Below the pieces are notes generated by a model, which had not been told where the DNA came from, did no database searches, and saw nothing but the letters and a program-made list of their open reading frames with translations. From NCBI GenBank assembly GCA_045530725.1, contig JAZSCT010000007.1:1-62439 (forward strand): DNA of 62,439 nucleotides, in the 5' to 3' direction. Position 1 is the stretch's first letter. Every line of letters begins with the position of its first letter. A program made the translations under genes and the position numbers. Origin of the DNA: SIG435 sp045530725 (GTDB lineage: Bacteria > Bacillota > Clostridia > UMGS1810). Shown here piece after piece: positions 55,425 to 62,439 of the stretch.

Positions 55425-56053
55425 TAATTAAGCAATGAATTTAGAATCTCTTTTCCATCCTGCCATATTTCATACAGTTTGAATCTTACTTTCACAGAGT
55501 CTTTTTCTGATGTGATAAGTTCAGAATCTTTTTTGTCAAGATTAGTTTTAAGTTTTTCTTTGTCTTCTTTTTTGATTTCTCCCGTCGCACAGTCTGCAAA
55601 GCATAATGGGGGAAACATCACACACCACCAGTTCTTACCTTCTGCCTTTCCGATTTCCACTCTCAATGCATCATAGTTTCCTTTGGGGAGAGTGATATCC
55701 TGATAAGATTTACGTGGAAAGAAGGTGTTTTCAAGAGATACTGTTACTGATTCGGTTATTCCTTCATCCAGAAGAGTTTTTTCTGCAATGGATTTTATTT
55801 TTCCGAGTTTTTTTGAGATGTCATATTTGGCATATACTGCATTGGAGTATGAGGACAATTCTTTCCCCATTTCATTTAATATATTGTCTCTTACTTTAAG
55901 TTTGAGATTCTGATCGGTAATAGAATCGCTGTTTGCAATTATATGCATTCTTAAGAGATTATCTGAAAGATTTTTTTCTGTATTGTGAAACTCCACACAT
56001 AAATAAGTAATTATAATTATACATACAATAAATGTAAATGCAGATTTTTTCAT
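55424..56053 (-). CDS. spoIIR: stage II sporulation protein R
   Basis: The forespore signal protein that crosses the membrane and triggers processing of pro-sigma-E by SpoIIGA in the mother cell. The 209-residue protein has an N-terminal signal/anchor helix (residues 5-22) followed by the conserved NLLRMHIIANSDSITDQNLK, LKVRDNILNEM and NWWCVMFPPLCFADCA segments. Length is typical. It supports an endospore-forming ancestry together with spoVT. Confidence 0.92.
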   Translation of the reverse strand: MKKSAFTFIVCIIIITYLCVEFHNTEKNLSDNLLRMHIIANSDSITDQNLKLKVRDNILNEMGKELSSYSNAVYAKYDISKKLGKIKSIAEKTLLDEGITESVTVSLENTFFPRKSYQDITLPKGNYDALRVEIGKAEGKNWWCVMFPPLCFADCATGEIKKEDKEKLKTNLDKKDSELITSEKDSVKVRFKLYEIWQDGKEILNSLLN

Positions 56054-56105
56054 TGCATACCTCCAAAGGTTAAGTATGCAATAATTATTTGCAAAAAGTA
56101 AAATT

Positions 56106-56954
56106 TTATACTTTATTTACTGTTTTTACTTTAAATGTATCGGGATAGATTTGTTTGAAATATTCGTATGCTTTGTTTATATCATCTTCACATTCAAAAA
56201 TGCCAAACACCGTAGGTCCGCTTCCTGACATCATAGAGAATGATGCACCAAATGAATACATTTTATCTTTGATATGTGTTATTTGGGGATATTCTTTCTC
56301 GGTAACTGACTCAAGTAGATTTCCCGAGCAATCCTTAAGACCTGACACATCACATTCTTTAAGACATTTGATTACTTTTTCTGTATTGGGATGTGATGAT
56401 ATTTCATCAAGTTTCAAATTTTTGTAAACCCATGGAGTTGAAACGTCTATCGGAGGTTTCACAAGAAGGATGTGATCATACTCAAAGTCATCAGTTTTTG
56501 TAAGTATATCACCGATTCCTTCGCAAAGATATGTACCACCTTCAAGGCAATAGGGGATATCTGCACCGATAGTTGCTCCGATTCTTTTAAGTTCATCCAT
56601 AGAAAATCCTAGTTCATATATGCGGTTGATTTCTTTAAGCACCTGTGCACCGTCGCTGCTTCCTCCCGCAAGACCTGCTGCCATCGGGATGTTTTTTTCT
56701 ATATGTATCTTGAATCCATATGATTTGTCTTTTATGTCAAGAAGTTTTTTTGCACATTTATATACAATGTTTGTTTCATCGCATGGGACATTGGGGTTTG
56801 TACAGGTGATGGAGATATCATTAGACTTTTCTACAGTTATAATATCATATAGCGATACTGTCTGCATTATCATCTTTAAATTATGATATCCGTCATCTCT
56901 TTTGTTTACCACATCAAGCGACAGGTTAATTTTTGCGTAAGATTTCTTTGGCAT
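56106..56954 (-). CDS. ispE: 4-diphosphocytidyl-2-C-methyl-D-erythritol kinase
   Basis: GHMP kinase of the non-mevalonate isoprenoid pathway, 282 residues. KSYAKINLSLDVVNKRDDGYHNL (start KINLSLDV), the ATP loop PMAAGLAGGSSDGA and the C-terminal SMMSGSGPTVFGIF are all diagnostic. The gene overlaps the 3' end of cca by 29 bases, so the two are co-transcribed and probably coupled. Confidence 0.95.
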   Translation of the reverse strand: MPKKSYAKINLSLDVVNKRDDGYHNLKMIMQTVSLYDIITVEKSNDISITCTNPNVPCDETNIVYKCAKKLLDIKDKSYGFKIHIEKNIPMAAGLAGGSSDGAQVLKEINRIYELGFSMDELKRIGATIGADIPYCLEGGTYLCEGIGDILTKTDDFEYDHILLVKPPIDVSTPWVYKNLKLDEISSHPNTEKVIKCLKECDVSGLKDCSGNLLESVTEKEYPQITHIKDKMYSFGASFSMMSGSGPTVFGIFECEDDINKAYEYFKQIYPDTFKVKTVNKV

Positions 56955-58167
56955 AGTATTTCTCTGCCTCCTTTATAAGGTGTTCTTTTGTATTAACCAG
57001 GGGATCTTTTATAACTCTACAGAGGAGATGATCAAGACATTTGCCTGTTGTTTCCCCCCTAAATCCCATATCAAGCAAATCTTTTCCGTCTATTTTCAGA
57101 TCCTTTATAAGATATGGTTCTTTGTTTCTTTCCGCATCTTCAAATTGAGCCTTTAAGAAAGTTATATCCGTATATAGGGAAAGTATGTCAAATGACGCTA
57201 TAACTGCTTCTTTGGAGAAATTTTTCATTGCAAATTTCAAGGTGTATTTATCAATGAATCTGTCAGGTAACAAAAGGTATTCTTTTACAAAGGATGATAT
57301 ATTCAATATATCCTTTTTTTCTTTATTTGAGAATTTCAGTCTTATGAGAAAATCTTTTATATCTTCATATGAACCTGAATATACCTCATAGAGAAGATAC
57401 GCCAGTCTTACAGTAGGTATCTTTGGAATTGATTTCATATTCGCAATAATTTTTTCATCTGTGTATTTAAAAAAATCGTTTTTAAATATATAGTCGAGAA
57501 TTCTGCTGTTTTTAAACTGAAATATCTTTTGGGGATAATCTGAGAGAAAAGTTTTTATTATTTCTTCTCTTATTCTTTCTTTGCTTACATATTTTATAAG
57601 GTCTTCTTTTTTTATAAGTGCCAGGAGAGTTTTTTCTTCAGTATCAAATCCAAGTTTTGAAGAAAATCTTATAAGACGAAGCATTCTCAGGGCATCTTCT
57701 TCAAATCTTTTTTCTGCATCGCCTACACATCTTATTAATTTGTTCTCTATATCATCCATTCCACCGAATATATCGGTGATTCCTGTTTCAGGATTATATG
57801 CAAGAGCATTTATGGTGAAATCTCTCCTTGACAAATCATCTTCAAGTTTTTTCGAAAATGACACATCGTCGGGACGTCGATGGTCAGTATATTTGCCATC
57901 TTGTCTGAATGTGGTAATCTCCATATGAATATGATTTATTACTACGGTAACAGTTCCGTGACTTAAGCCTGTGTCGATACACTTTTCAAAGACAGAGTGA
58001 ATTTCGTGGGGGGTTGCATCGGTAGTAATGTCAAAATCTGATATAGGGTTTCCCATTACAAAATCCCTTACAGCACCGCCAACGATATATGCTTTGAATT
58101 CCTTTTTATTCAGGGTATCAAGTGCAAGTGATATTTCAGGTGGAAGATGAAATATTTTTGTGTTCAT
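56926..58167 (-). CDS. cca: CCA-adding tRNA nucleotidyltransferase / poly(A) polymerase family
   Basis: Adds or repairs the 3' CCA of tRNA. The 413-residue protein has the class II nucleotidyltransferase motifs IVGGAVRDFVMGNPISDFDI with the metal-binding DFD, RRDFTINALAYN, and the RFEEDALRMLRLIRFSSKLG motif, followed by the helical neck, body and tail (residues 200-413). It overlaps the glycosyltransferase gene upstream by 32 bases and ispE downstream. Confidence 0.93.
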   Translation of the reverse strand: MNTKIFHLPPEISLALDTLNKKEFKAYIVGGAVRDFVMGNPISDFDITTDATPHEIHSVFEKCIDTGLSHGTVTVVINHIHMEITTFRQDGKYTDHRRPDDVSFSKKLEDDLSRRDFTINALAYNPETGITDIFGGMDDIENKLIRCVGDAEKRFEEDALRMLRLIRFSSKLGFDTEEKTLLALIKKEDLIKYVSKERIREEIIKTFLSDYPQKIFQFKNSRILDYIFKNDFFKYTDEKIIANMKSIPKIPTVRLAYLLYEVYSGSYEDIKDFLIRLKFSNKEKKDILNISSFVKEYLLLPDRFIDKYTLKFAMKNFSKEAVIASFDILSLYTDITFLKAQFEDAERNKEPYLIKDLKIDGKDLLDMGFRGETTGKCLDHLLCRVIKDPLVNTKEHLIKEAEKYYAKEILRKN

Positions 58168-59260
58168 TGACTATAAACTCTCCAAGTCTTTGCCCTGCAT
58201 TCTTAGGTGCAAAGCATTTGATCATATTTAGTATCTGGTCTGTTCTTTCCTTGTTTGTCAACAGTTGATATATGGCTTCGTCAGCAGGAAACTTTTTGCT
58301 TGTGGATATTGCAAATCCTGCATTCAGAAGAAAATCCCTGTTTCTGTCTTCCTGCCCCGGAATAGGGTCTATAAGGATGAGAGGGAGATTCTTTGCAAGT
58401 GCCTCTGATACGGTGAGTCCACCGGGTTTTGTAAGGATACAGTCAGAAGCATCCATTATAAGGTCGATATTGTTCACAAAGCCATAAACCGTAAGATCCT
58501 TATCCACTTTCATTTCCATAAGGTCTTCCTTTAGTTTTTTGTTGTTTCCGCATACTACAACGATCTGAAAGTCTTCCTTTGACAAAGATAAGTTTCTGAT
58601 ATGCTTTTTTACAGCGCCAAATCCCATAGAACCGCCTATTACAAATACTGTGTATTTGTTTTTAAGTCCCAGTTGTTTTCTTGCTGTTTCCTTTGTCACA
58701 GATTGTTCAAATTTCTTTGCAACAGGTATTCCGAAGGGGAGAATCTTTTCTTCAGGGATACCTTTTTTTGCCATCATATTATGAAGTTGCTTTGATGCGG
58801 TTACGTAATAGTCAAGGTTTGTTTCTTCCCAGAAAGGATGCACGGTGAAGTCCGTGATTATGCCATACATTTTTGCATCGGTTACATTGTCCTCTTTAAG
58901 TATGGTCATAAACCCTGCAGGTGCAGTATGGGTGGCAATTATCACATCGAAGTTGTTCTCGGTTACATATTTGCGAAGTTTTCTATATACAAGAAGTTTA
59001 CCCCATGTGCCAAATCTCGCATCAGTTTCAAGGTCGATTCTTTCTTCTGCAAGTGAGTATGCTTTGCCCCAGAGTTTGGGAGCATATTTTGTACTTAAGA
59101 GATACCCTTTGTCAATGGTGGTGCTCATCCCATGGGTGAAGTCTTTGTAGGTATCTTTTATCACAGTATCAACACCAAGACCCTCAAGGTGCTCTTTTAG
59201 TGCACGGGCGGCAATATTGTGTCCGTTTCCTGCGGTTATTGACAGTATTAATGCTTTCAT
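58136..59260 (-). CDS. MGDG synthase/UgtP-type diacylglycerol glycosyltransferase
   Basis: A GT28 enzyme of 374 residues that transfers sugar from a UDP-sugar to diacylglycerol, giving membrane glycolipids and possibly the anchor for lipoteichoic acid. N-terminal acceptor domain: LILSITAGNGHNIAARALKE; C-terminal nucleotide-sugar domain: GGSMGFG, ILTKPGGLTVSEALAKNLPL and IPGQEDRNRDFLLNAG. No signal peptide. ATG at 59,260 follows GGAGAG; the frame also extends 7 codons upstream. It heads a unit with cca and ispE. Confidence 0.9.
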   Translation of the reverse strand: MKALILSITAGNGHNIAARALKEHLEGLGVDTVIKDTYKDFTHGMSTTIDKGYLLSTKYAPKLWGKAYSLAEERIDLETDARFGTWGKLLVYRKLRKYVTENNFDVIIATHTAPAGFMTILKEDNVTDAKMYGIITDFTVHPFWEETNLDYYVTASKQLHNMMAKKGIPEEKILPFGIPVAKKFEQSVTKETARKQLGLKNKYTVFVIGGSMGFGAVKKHIRNLSLSKEDFQIVVVCGNNKKLKEDLMEMKVDKDLTVYGFVNNIDLIMDASDCILTKPGGLTVSEALAKNLPLILIDPIPGQEDRNRDFLLNAGFAISTSKKFPADEAIYQLLTNKERTDQILNMIKCFAPKNAGQRLGEFIVNEHKNISSST

Positions 59261-59349
59261 AATAAATCTCTCCTGTAACACATTTTGTCTTATTTACATA
59301 GTATAACAGTGAAACAGCAATCCCACCAAGAATATGGAGGTGAATAGCT

Positions 59350-59448
59350 ATGACAAGAAACTGTTGTTCAAACATTTTTAACGGCAATGATGGAATCCTT
59401 TTCTTCATTCTTGCATTCCTTTTACTCTTCGGTTGCTGCGGCGACTGA
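59350..59448 (+). CDS. Cys-rich single-span microprotein 1
   Basis: A 32-residue product (MTRNCCSNIFNGNDGILFFI, then LAFLLLFGCCGD) with one hydrophobic helix between two Cys-Cys pairs. The ATG follows ATGGAGGTG. It is the first of three tandem small genes with the same plan, which makes chance unlikely. Small Cys-rich or Gly-rich membrane proteins of this sort are known in spore coats and membranes of Firmicutes (YjcZ-like), but I cannot assign a function. Confidence 0.68.
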   Translation: MTRNCCSNIFNGNDGILFFILAFLLLFGCCGD

Positions 59449-59485
59449 TATGAAGCCACAATGTTATAAAAGGAGGTGTCTGTGA

Positions 59486-59632
59486 ATGTTCGGATTATTT
59501 GGTAACAACTGCTGTGACAACAATAACAGCAGTACAATCTTATGGTTTTTGATTCTTATCCTTTTGATTTTTTCAACAAATGATACCGATTGCGGTTGTG
59601 CAACAAACAACTGTGAATGCGGTTGCCAGTAA
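59486..59632 (+). CDS. Cys-rich single-span microprotein 2
   Basis: A 48-residue product: N-terminal GNNCCDNNN, a hydrophobic helix (TILWFLILILLIF) and a C-terminal tail with five Cys residues (DCGCATNNCECGCQ). The ribosome site is a perfect AAAGGAGG. It lies 37 bases after microprotein 1 and 21 bases before microprotein 3. Confidence 0.72.
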   Translation: MFGLFGNNCCDNNNSSTILWFLILILLIFSTNDTDCGCATNNCECGCQ

Positions 59633-59653
59633 TGAATAAAGGAGGTAACAGAA

Positions 59654-59803
59654 ATGGATCCATGCTGTGATAATGTCTGTGTAAAAAATCCGTGTTGTGA
59701 TAATGGTATTTTTTCATCCTCAAATATATGGATTATCATCGGTGCAATAATTGTAATCTGGCTTATCTTTTCTTCTGATAACCAGGGTAATTGTTGCTGT
59801 TAG
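59654..59803 (+). CDS. Cys-rich single-span microprotein 3
   Basis: A 49-residue product: MDPCCDNVCVKNPCCDNG with a repeated PCCDN motif, a hydrophobic helix (IWIIIGAIIVIWLIF) and a NCCC end. The ribosome site is AAAGGAGG. A terminator follows 13 bases after the stop, so the three microprotein genes form one short operon. Confidence 0.72.
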   Translation: MDPCCDNVCVKNPCCDNGIFSSSNIWIIIGAIIVIWLIFSSDNQGNCCC

Positions 59804-59815
59804 AAGTAAATATAT

Positions 59816-59849
59816 GCCGAAGTACCTTTAAAGTACTTCGGCTTTTTTA
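59816..59849. terminator. bidirectional rho-independent terminator
   Basis: Arms GCCGAAGTAC / GTACTTCGGC (extended by imperfect pairs) with T tail, between the microprotein operon and the convergent LCP-like gene. Confidence 0.85.
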
Positions 59850-59850
59850 T

Positions 59851-60690
59851 TTATTTGAGTAAGTTTTTGTTTTTTTCATAATCAGGCACAAAGTATCTCT
59901 GGTTGTCCATCATCCTATATACACCCGATAGTGATTTGGTATTGATTTCACATCCTTTAAGCACTTTCAAAAGAGAAAGAAATCTCGGTAAATCTGAGAT
60001 AGTGATATCCGATGTGACATATGGCAGGACTTTTGTGAACAAATCAGGGAATTTATATGTGATATCTCCATTTAGTTTCTGTGAGACAAATTCTTTGAAG
60101 AAGGTTTTCTGATTTGTTTCACGTGTAATGTTCTGCTCGTTGTTTTCGGGGATATATCTGATGAACATTTCTGCTTTTTTGCCGTCAAGATGCACAGGAC
60201 CTTTTCTCAAACTGATTTTGTAATTTACCTTTGAGTCATAATAATTCATATCGAAAGGTACGTCTATATCCACTCCGCCTGCACAATCGACTATATGTCT
60301 GAATGCCTGAAAGTCCATTGCTGCATAATAGTCTATAGGTACGGGGATGATTTCGGTTACTTTTTCTATAAGAATCTGTATTCCTCCTGCACGATATACA
60401 TTTGCAAGTGCAGTTTTTGTACCGTTAAGGCTTACCAGGGATGATGAGGGAACGGGAATCACATCTATCTTATCTTCCAGGGGATCCACAGACATAAGAA
60501 ACAAAGCATCTGAGACTTGACTGTAACTGTCATTTCCCACAATCAGAAGATTGACTCTTTTTTCCACATCAGTTGGCTTTTCTCCCATTGTGACATTGAA
60601 TGCGACTGTTCCGCAAATCACGCCTATAAGTACGGTAAGGAATATTCTGAGTATTAATTTTTTGTTTAGTGAATCAAGTAAATCTTTCAT
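59851..60690 (-). CDS. LytR-CpsA-Psr (LCP)-like membrane protein with altered active-site motifs
   Basis: A 279-residue protein with one N-terminal membrane helix and an extracellular LCP-type domain: VNLLIVGNDSYSQVSDALFL, LANVYRAGGIQILIEKVTEI, YYAAMDFQAFRHIVDCAGGV and GPVHLDGKKAEMFIRY. Canonical LCP enzymes attach teichoic acids or capsule to peptidoglycan and carry conserved Arg in R.D and IPRD. Here those read VSDAL and PVPSSS, so the usual Arg and one Asp are missing. It may be inactive or have another role. ATG at 60,690 follows GAGGG. Confidence 0.75.
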   Translation of the reverse strand: MKDLLDSLNKKLILRIFLTVLIGVICGTVAFNVTMGEKPTDVEKRVNLLIVGNDSYSQVSDALFLMSVDPLEDKIDVIPVPSSSLVSLNGTKTALANVYRAGGIQILIEKVTEIIPVPIDYYAAMDFQAFRHIVDCAGGVDIDVPFDMNYYDSKVNYKISLRKGPVHLDGKKAEMFIRYIPENNEQNITRETNQKTFFKEFVSQKLNGDITYKFPDLFTKVLPYVTSDITISDLPRFLSLLKVLKGCEINTKSLSGVYRMMDNQRYFVPDYEKNKNLLK

Positions 60691-60861
60691 ATAACCCTCA
60701 ACAATGTGTTGTATTTTATGAAGATAGTATATCACTTTTTGTATTGCAAATCAATATTATTTTGAGTCTGATTTTTAAGTTATGCTTAAAGAAAGACTTT
60801 ATTTTTTTTATCTTTTCTGTTATACTTATAAAGATTAATTAAGAACAGGAAGGAATTCCTT

Positions 60862-61836
60862 ATGAAAATAGGCAATCTTGAACTTGAAAACAACATATTT
60901 CTTGCACCTATGGCAGGAATTACAGATTTAAGTTTCCGTATTATGTGCAAATCTTACGGTGCGGGACTTGTATATTCTGAAATGATAAGTGCAAAGGCTA
61001 TCCACTACAAAGACAAAAAGACTTTCACTCTTCTTAAAACTACAGAAGAAGAAAGTCCTCTTGCAGTACAGATTTTCGGAAATGATCCGTATATTATGGC
61101 GGAAAGTGTAGAGGTAGTTCAGTCACTGGGAGCGAAACTTATCGATATCAATATGGGTTGCCCTGCACCAAAAGTGGCAAACAACGGAGACGGAAGTGCC
61201 ATAATGAAAGATCCCTCTCTTGCAGAAAAAATTGTTGCGGCAGTAAAGAGAGAATCATCAGTTCCCGTTACCTGTAAGATAAGAAGCGGATTTTCTGATA
61301 TAAATGCAGTAGAAGTGGCAAAAAGGGTAGAAGCAGGCGGTGCAGATGCCATAGCAGTCCATCCCCGTACAAGAGAAATGTATTATTCGGGTAAAGCACA
61401 CTGGAATATTATAAAAGATGTAAAAAAAGCCCTGGCAATCCCTGTTATCGGAAACGGGGACATCCTTTCAGGATATGATGCAAAAAGGATGATTGAGGAA
61501 ACGGGATGCGATGCTGTAATGATAGGAAGAGGTGCTCAGGGGAATCCATTTATATTCAGAGAGGTAAGAGAATATCTTTCAGGCGAAAAGATCACAGATG
61601 TAACCCTTTCTGAAAGATATGATACGATGATAAAGCATCTTGATATGATTATGGAAAATAAAGGAGAATATGTGGGAGTAAGAGAAGCGAGAAAGCATAT
61701 TGCCTGGTATATAAAGGGGCTCAAAGATTCTGCATTTGTCCGAAACGAGATAAATACTACCGAAACATATGATGAAATGCATCAGAAAATACACCAATAT
61801 TTCACAAAAATAGAATTATATTTTCCAATTAAGTGA
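60862..61836 (+). CDS. dusB: tRNA-dihydrouridine synthase B-type
   Basis: FMN enzyme that makes dihydrouridine in tRNA, 324 residues. MKIGNLELENNIFLAPMAGI at the start, NMGCPAPKVANNGDGSAIM with the active-site Cys, AVHPRTREMYYSGKA, and GRGAQGNPFIFREV are the DusB pattern. The ribosome site is AGGAAGG. It is a single-gene unit. Confidence 0.92.
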   Translation: MKIGNLELENNIFLAPMAGITDLSFRIMCKSYGAGLVYSEMISAKAIHYKDKKTFTLLKTTEEESPLAVQIFGNDPYIMAESVEVVQSLGAKLIDINMGCPAPKVANNGDGSAIMKDPSLAEKIVAAVKRESSVPVTCKIRSGFSDINAVEVAKRVEAGGADAIAVHPRTREMYYSGKAHWNIIKDVKKALAIPVIGNGDILSGYDAKRMIEETGCDAVMIGRGAQGNPFIFREVREYLSGEKITDVTLSERYDTMIKHLDMIMENKGEYVGVREARKHIAWYIKGLKDSAFVRNEINTTETYDEMHQKIHQYFTKIELYFPIK

Positions 61837-61938
61837 GGATTAAAGCAGTTGTTGAGATTTCAAACCGGAGATTAAATTAAAATACTAAAATTGACAATAG
61901 GTGCAAGTGATGAAAACACATTTTTTATGCTGATGTCG

Positions 61939-62210
61939 GATTATAAACAAAGTATATTGTTTTATCATAAGTGTAAATATTTTTATAAATGAAGCATATT
62001 AAATTATAATCACTGCATATCTTTTTAGATGCAAAACAAAAAGAATTATAATCTATCCGTATATTTTTAGCACATATTTCAACTTTTTTATAACAGTTAT
62101 CTATTCTTTTATAAAAAGAACGCAAAGTTTTATAAAAAAGTTAGATATTTTATAAAATGTATTAAAAGTTTTATGAAACCGATTGAAACTTTTATAAAAA
62201 TAACGAAAGC
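61939..62210. repeat. 13-unit, 21-bp periodic array with TTTTATAAA core
   Basis: Units begin at 61939, 61960, 61981, 62002, 62023, 62044, 62065, 62086, 62107, 62128, 62148, 62169 and 62190. All are 21 bases except the one at 62,128 (20 bases). The best units start TTTTATAAAA; older-looking ones read TTTTAGATGC or AATTATAATC, and two of these alternate to give a 42-base super-unit at 62,002-62,085. On the minus strand the period equals seven codons, and the frame encodes degenerate heptapeptides such as FYKRIDN and CYKKVEI up to a stop at 61,925, with one frame change at the 20-base unit. No recognisable gene start is seen. Confidence 0.85.
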
Positions 62211-62243
62211 TCCGCTGAATTATCAATCGGCGGAGCTTTCGTT
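62202..62243. terminator. 14-bp-arm hairpin between the array and the transposase end
   Basis: Perfect arms AACGAAAGCTCCGC / GCGGAGCTTTCGTT around a 14-base loop. The left arm overlaps the last array unit. No strong T tract follows on either side, so it may be a terminator, an end of a mobile element or another structure. Confidence 0.5.
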
Positions 62244-62330
62244 TGTTATGGCAATGTCATTTTTAACAAAATTCATAATTTGCTGAATAATTTTTGGCAA
62301 ATGTAGGTTTGTCAATGATGTGTTACAAAA

Positions 62331-62439
62331 TCAATTAAAAATTTCACCATCTTCAAGGAAAGCCTTGATATAATCAATAGGAGCTTTCCAGTTGAGAGGG
62401 CGCATAGGAAACTTGTTGTAGTTATAGTTATGCACTTTT
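62331..62439 (-). CDS. C-terminal end of an IS transposase (integrase-core type), cut by the window edge
   Basis: The minus-strand frame is open from the window end to a TGA at 62,331 and reads NYNKFPMRPLNWKAPIDYIK, then AFLEDGEIFN. The YN...MRPLNWKSP pattern is typical of the last 30 residues of integrase-core (DDE) IS transposases of the IS3/IS481 kind. Terminal inverted repeats cannot be judged because the rest lies outside. Confidence 0.6.
   Translation of the reverse strand, partial: KVHNYNYNKFPMRPLNWKAPIDYIKAFLEDGEIFN

Noticed and set aside
61925..62125. A 66-codon minus-strand frame as an intact small gene
   Set aside because: It starts with a TTG in the middle of the 21-bp array without a ribosome site, and the heptad pattern continues upstream across a frame change, so it is at most the end of a decayed repeat gene.
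61837..62330. CRISPR array
   Set aside because: The 21-base periodic repeat has no separate constant repeat and variable spacer of 25-40 bases, and no cas genes are nearby.

Overview
The window looks like chromosomal DNA of a low-GC, strictly Gram-positive-type member of the Clostridia, probably a gut or anaerobic-habitat bacterium of an endospore-forming lineage. The reasons are AT-rich codon use, strong GGAGG-type ribosome sites, TTG and GTG starts, two sporulation genes (spoVT, spoIIR), a RibU riboflavin importer behind an FMN riboswitch, LtaS-like and diglucosyl-lipid synthase-like envelope enzymes, and an F-type ATP synthase whose c subunit carries a sodium-type ion site. No rRNA, tRNA or CRISPR array was seen.

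Layout. 1-3.0 kb: end of lysA, an RluA-type pseudouridine synthase, a DUF554 membrane protein and an eroded SMP-30 gene. 3.1-9.8 kb: complete ATP synthase operon (I-a-c-b-delta-alpha-gamma-beta-epsilon). 9.8-12.3 kb: a glycoside hydrolase remnant, a ferritin/VIT1 fusion, a LOG-family protein and a broken secreted-protein gene. 12.3-21.0 kb: a TetR regulator divergent from an eight-gene aromatic operon (pheA-aroB-aroC-aroE/K-aroQ-aroA-tyrA-aroF) that takes erythrose-4-P and PEP through chorismate to phenylpyruvate and hydroxyphenylpyruvate. 21.0-21.7 kb: fossil of a glycerol-3-phosphate operon. 21.7-28.1 kb: asnA, lipase, LtaS-like enzyme, AraC remnant, CDF transporter, lipoprotein, isomerase remnant. 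28.1-40 kb: carB with a structured attenuator leader, FMN riboswitch-ribU, Wzz-like protein, MATE pump, CarD-like regulator, an unknown membrane protein, a PL22-like beta-propeller, HIT protein, PaaK-like ligase and ACT protein. 40.0-50.3 kb: three tandem secreted multidomain glycoside hydrolases. 50.3-54.3 kb: a Dus enzyme, spoVT, then a graveyard of broken catabolic genes. 54.4-61.8 kb: a stalk-domain secreted protein, spoIIR, ispE, cca, a glycolipid glycosyltransferase, three tiny Cys-rich membrane proteins, an LCP-like protein and dusB. 61.9-62.4 kb: a 21-bp-period array, a hairpin and the end of a transposase gene.

The most unusual things are (i) the 13-unit, 21-bp phased array at 61.9-62.2 kb, (ii) about a dozen gene fossils, several of which keep the original ribosome site, start, stop and terminator but have lost the middle, including a whole glp operon, (iii) the agarase-like hydrolase trio, (iv) three Cys-rich microproteins in a row, and (v) a two-carboxylate sodium-type c subunit. 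All family names rest on motif recognition by eye, not on database searches.
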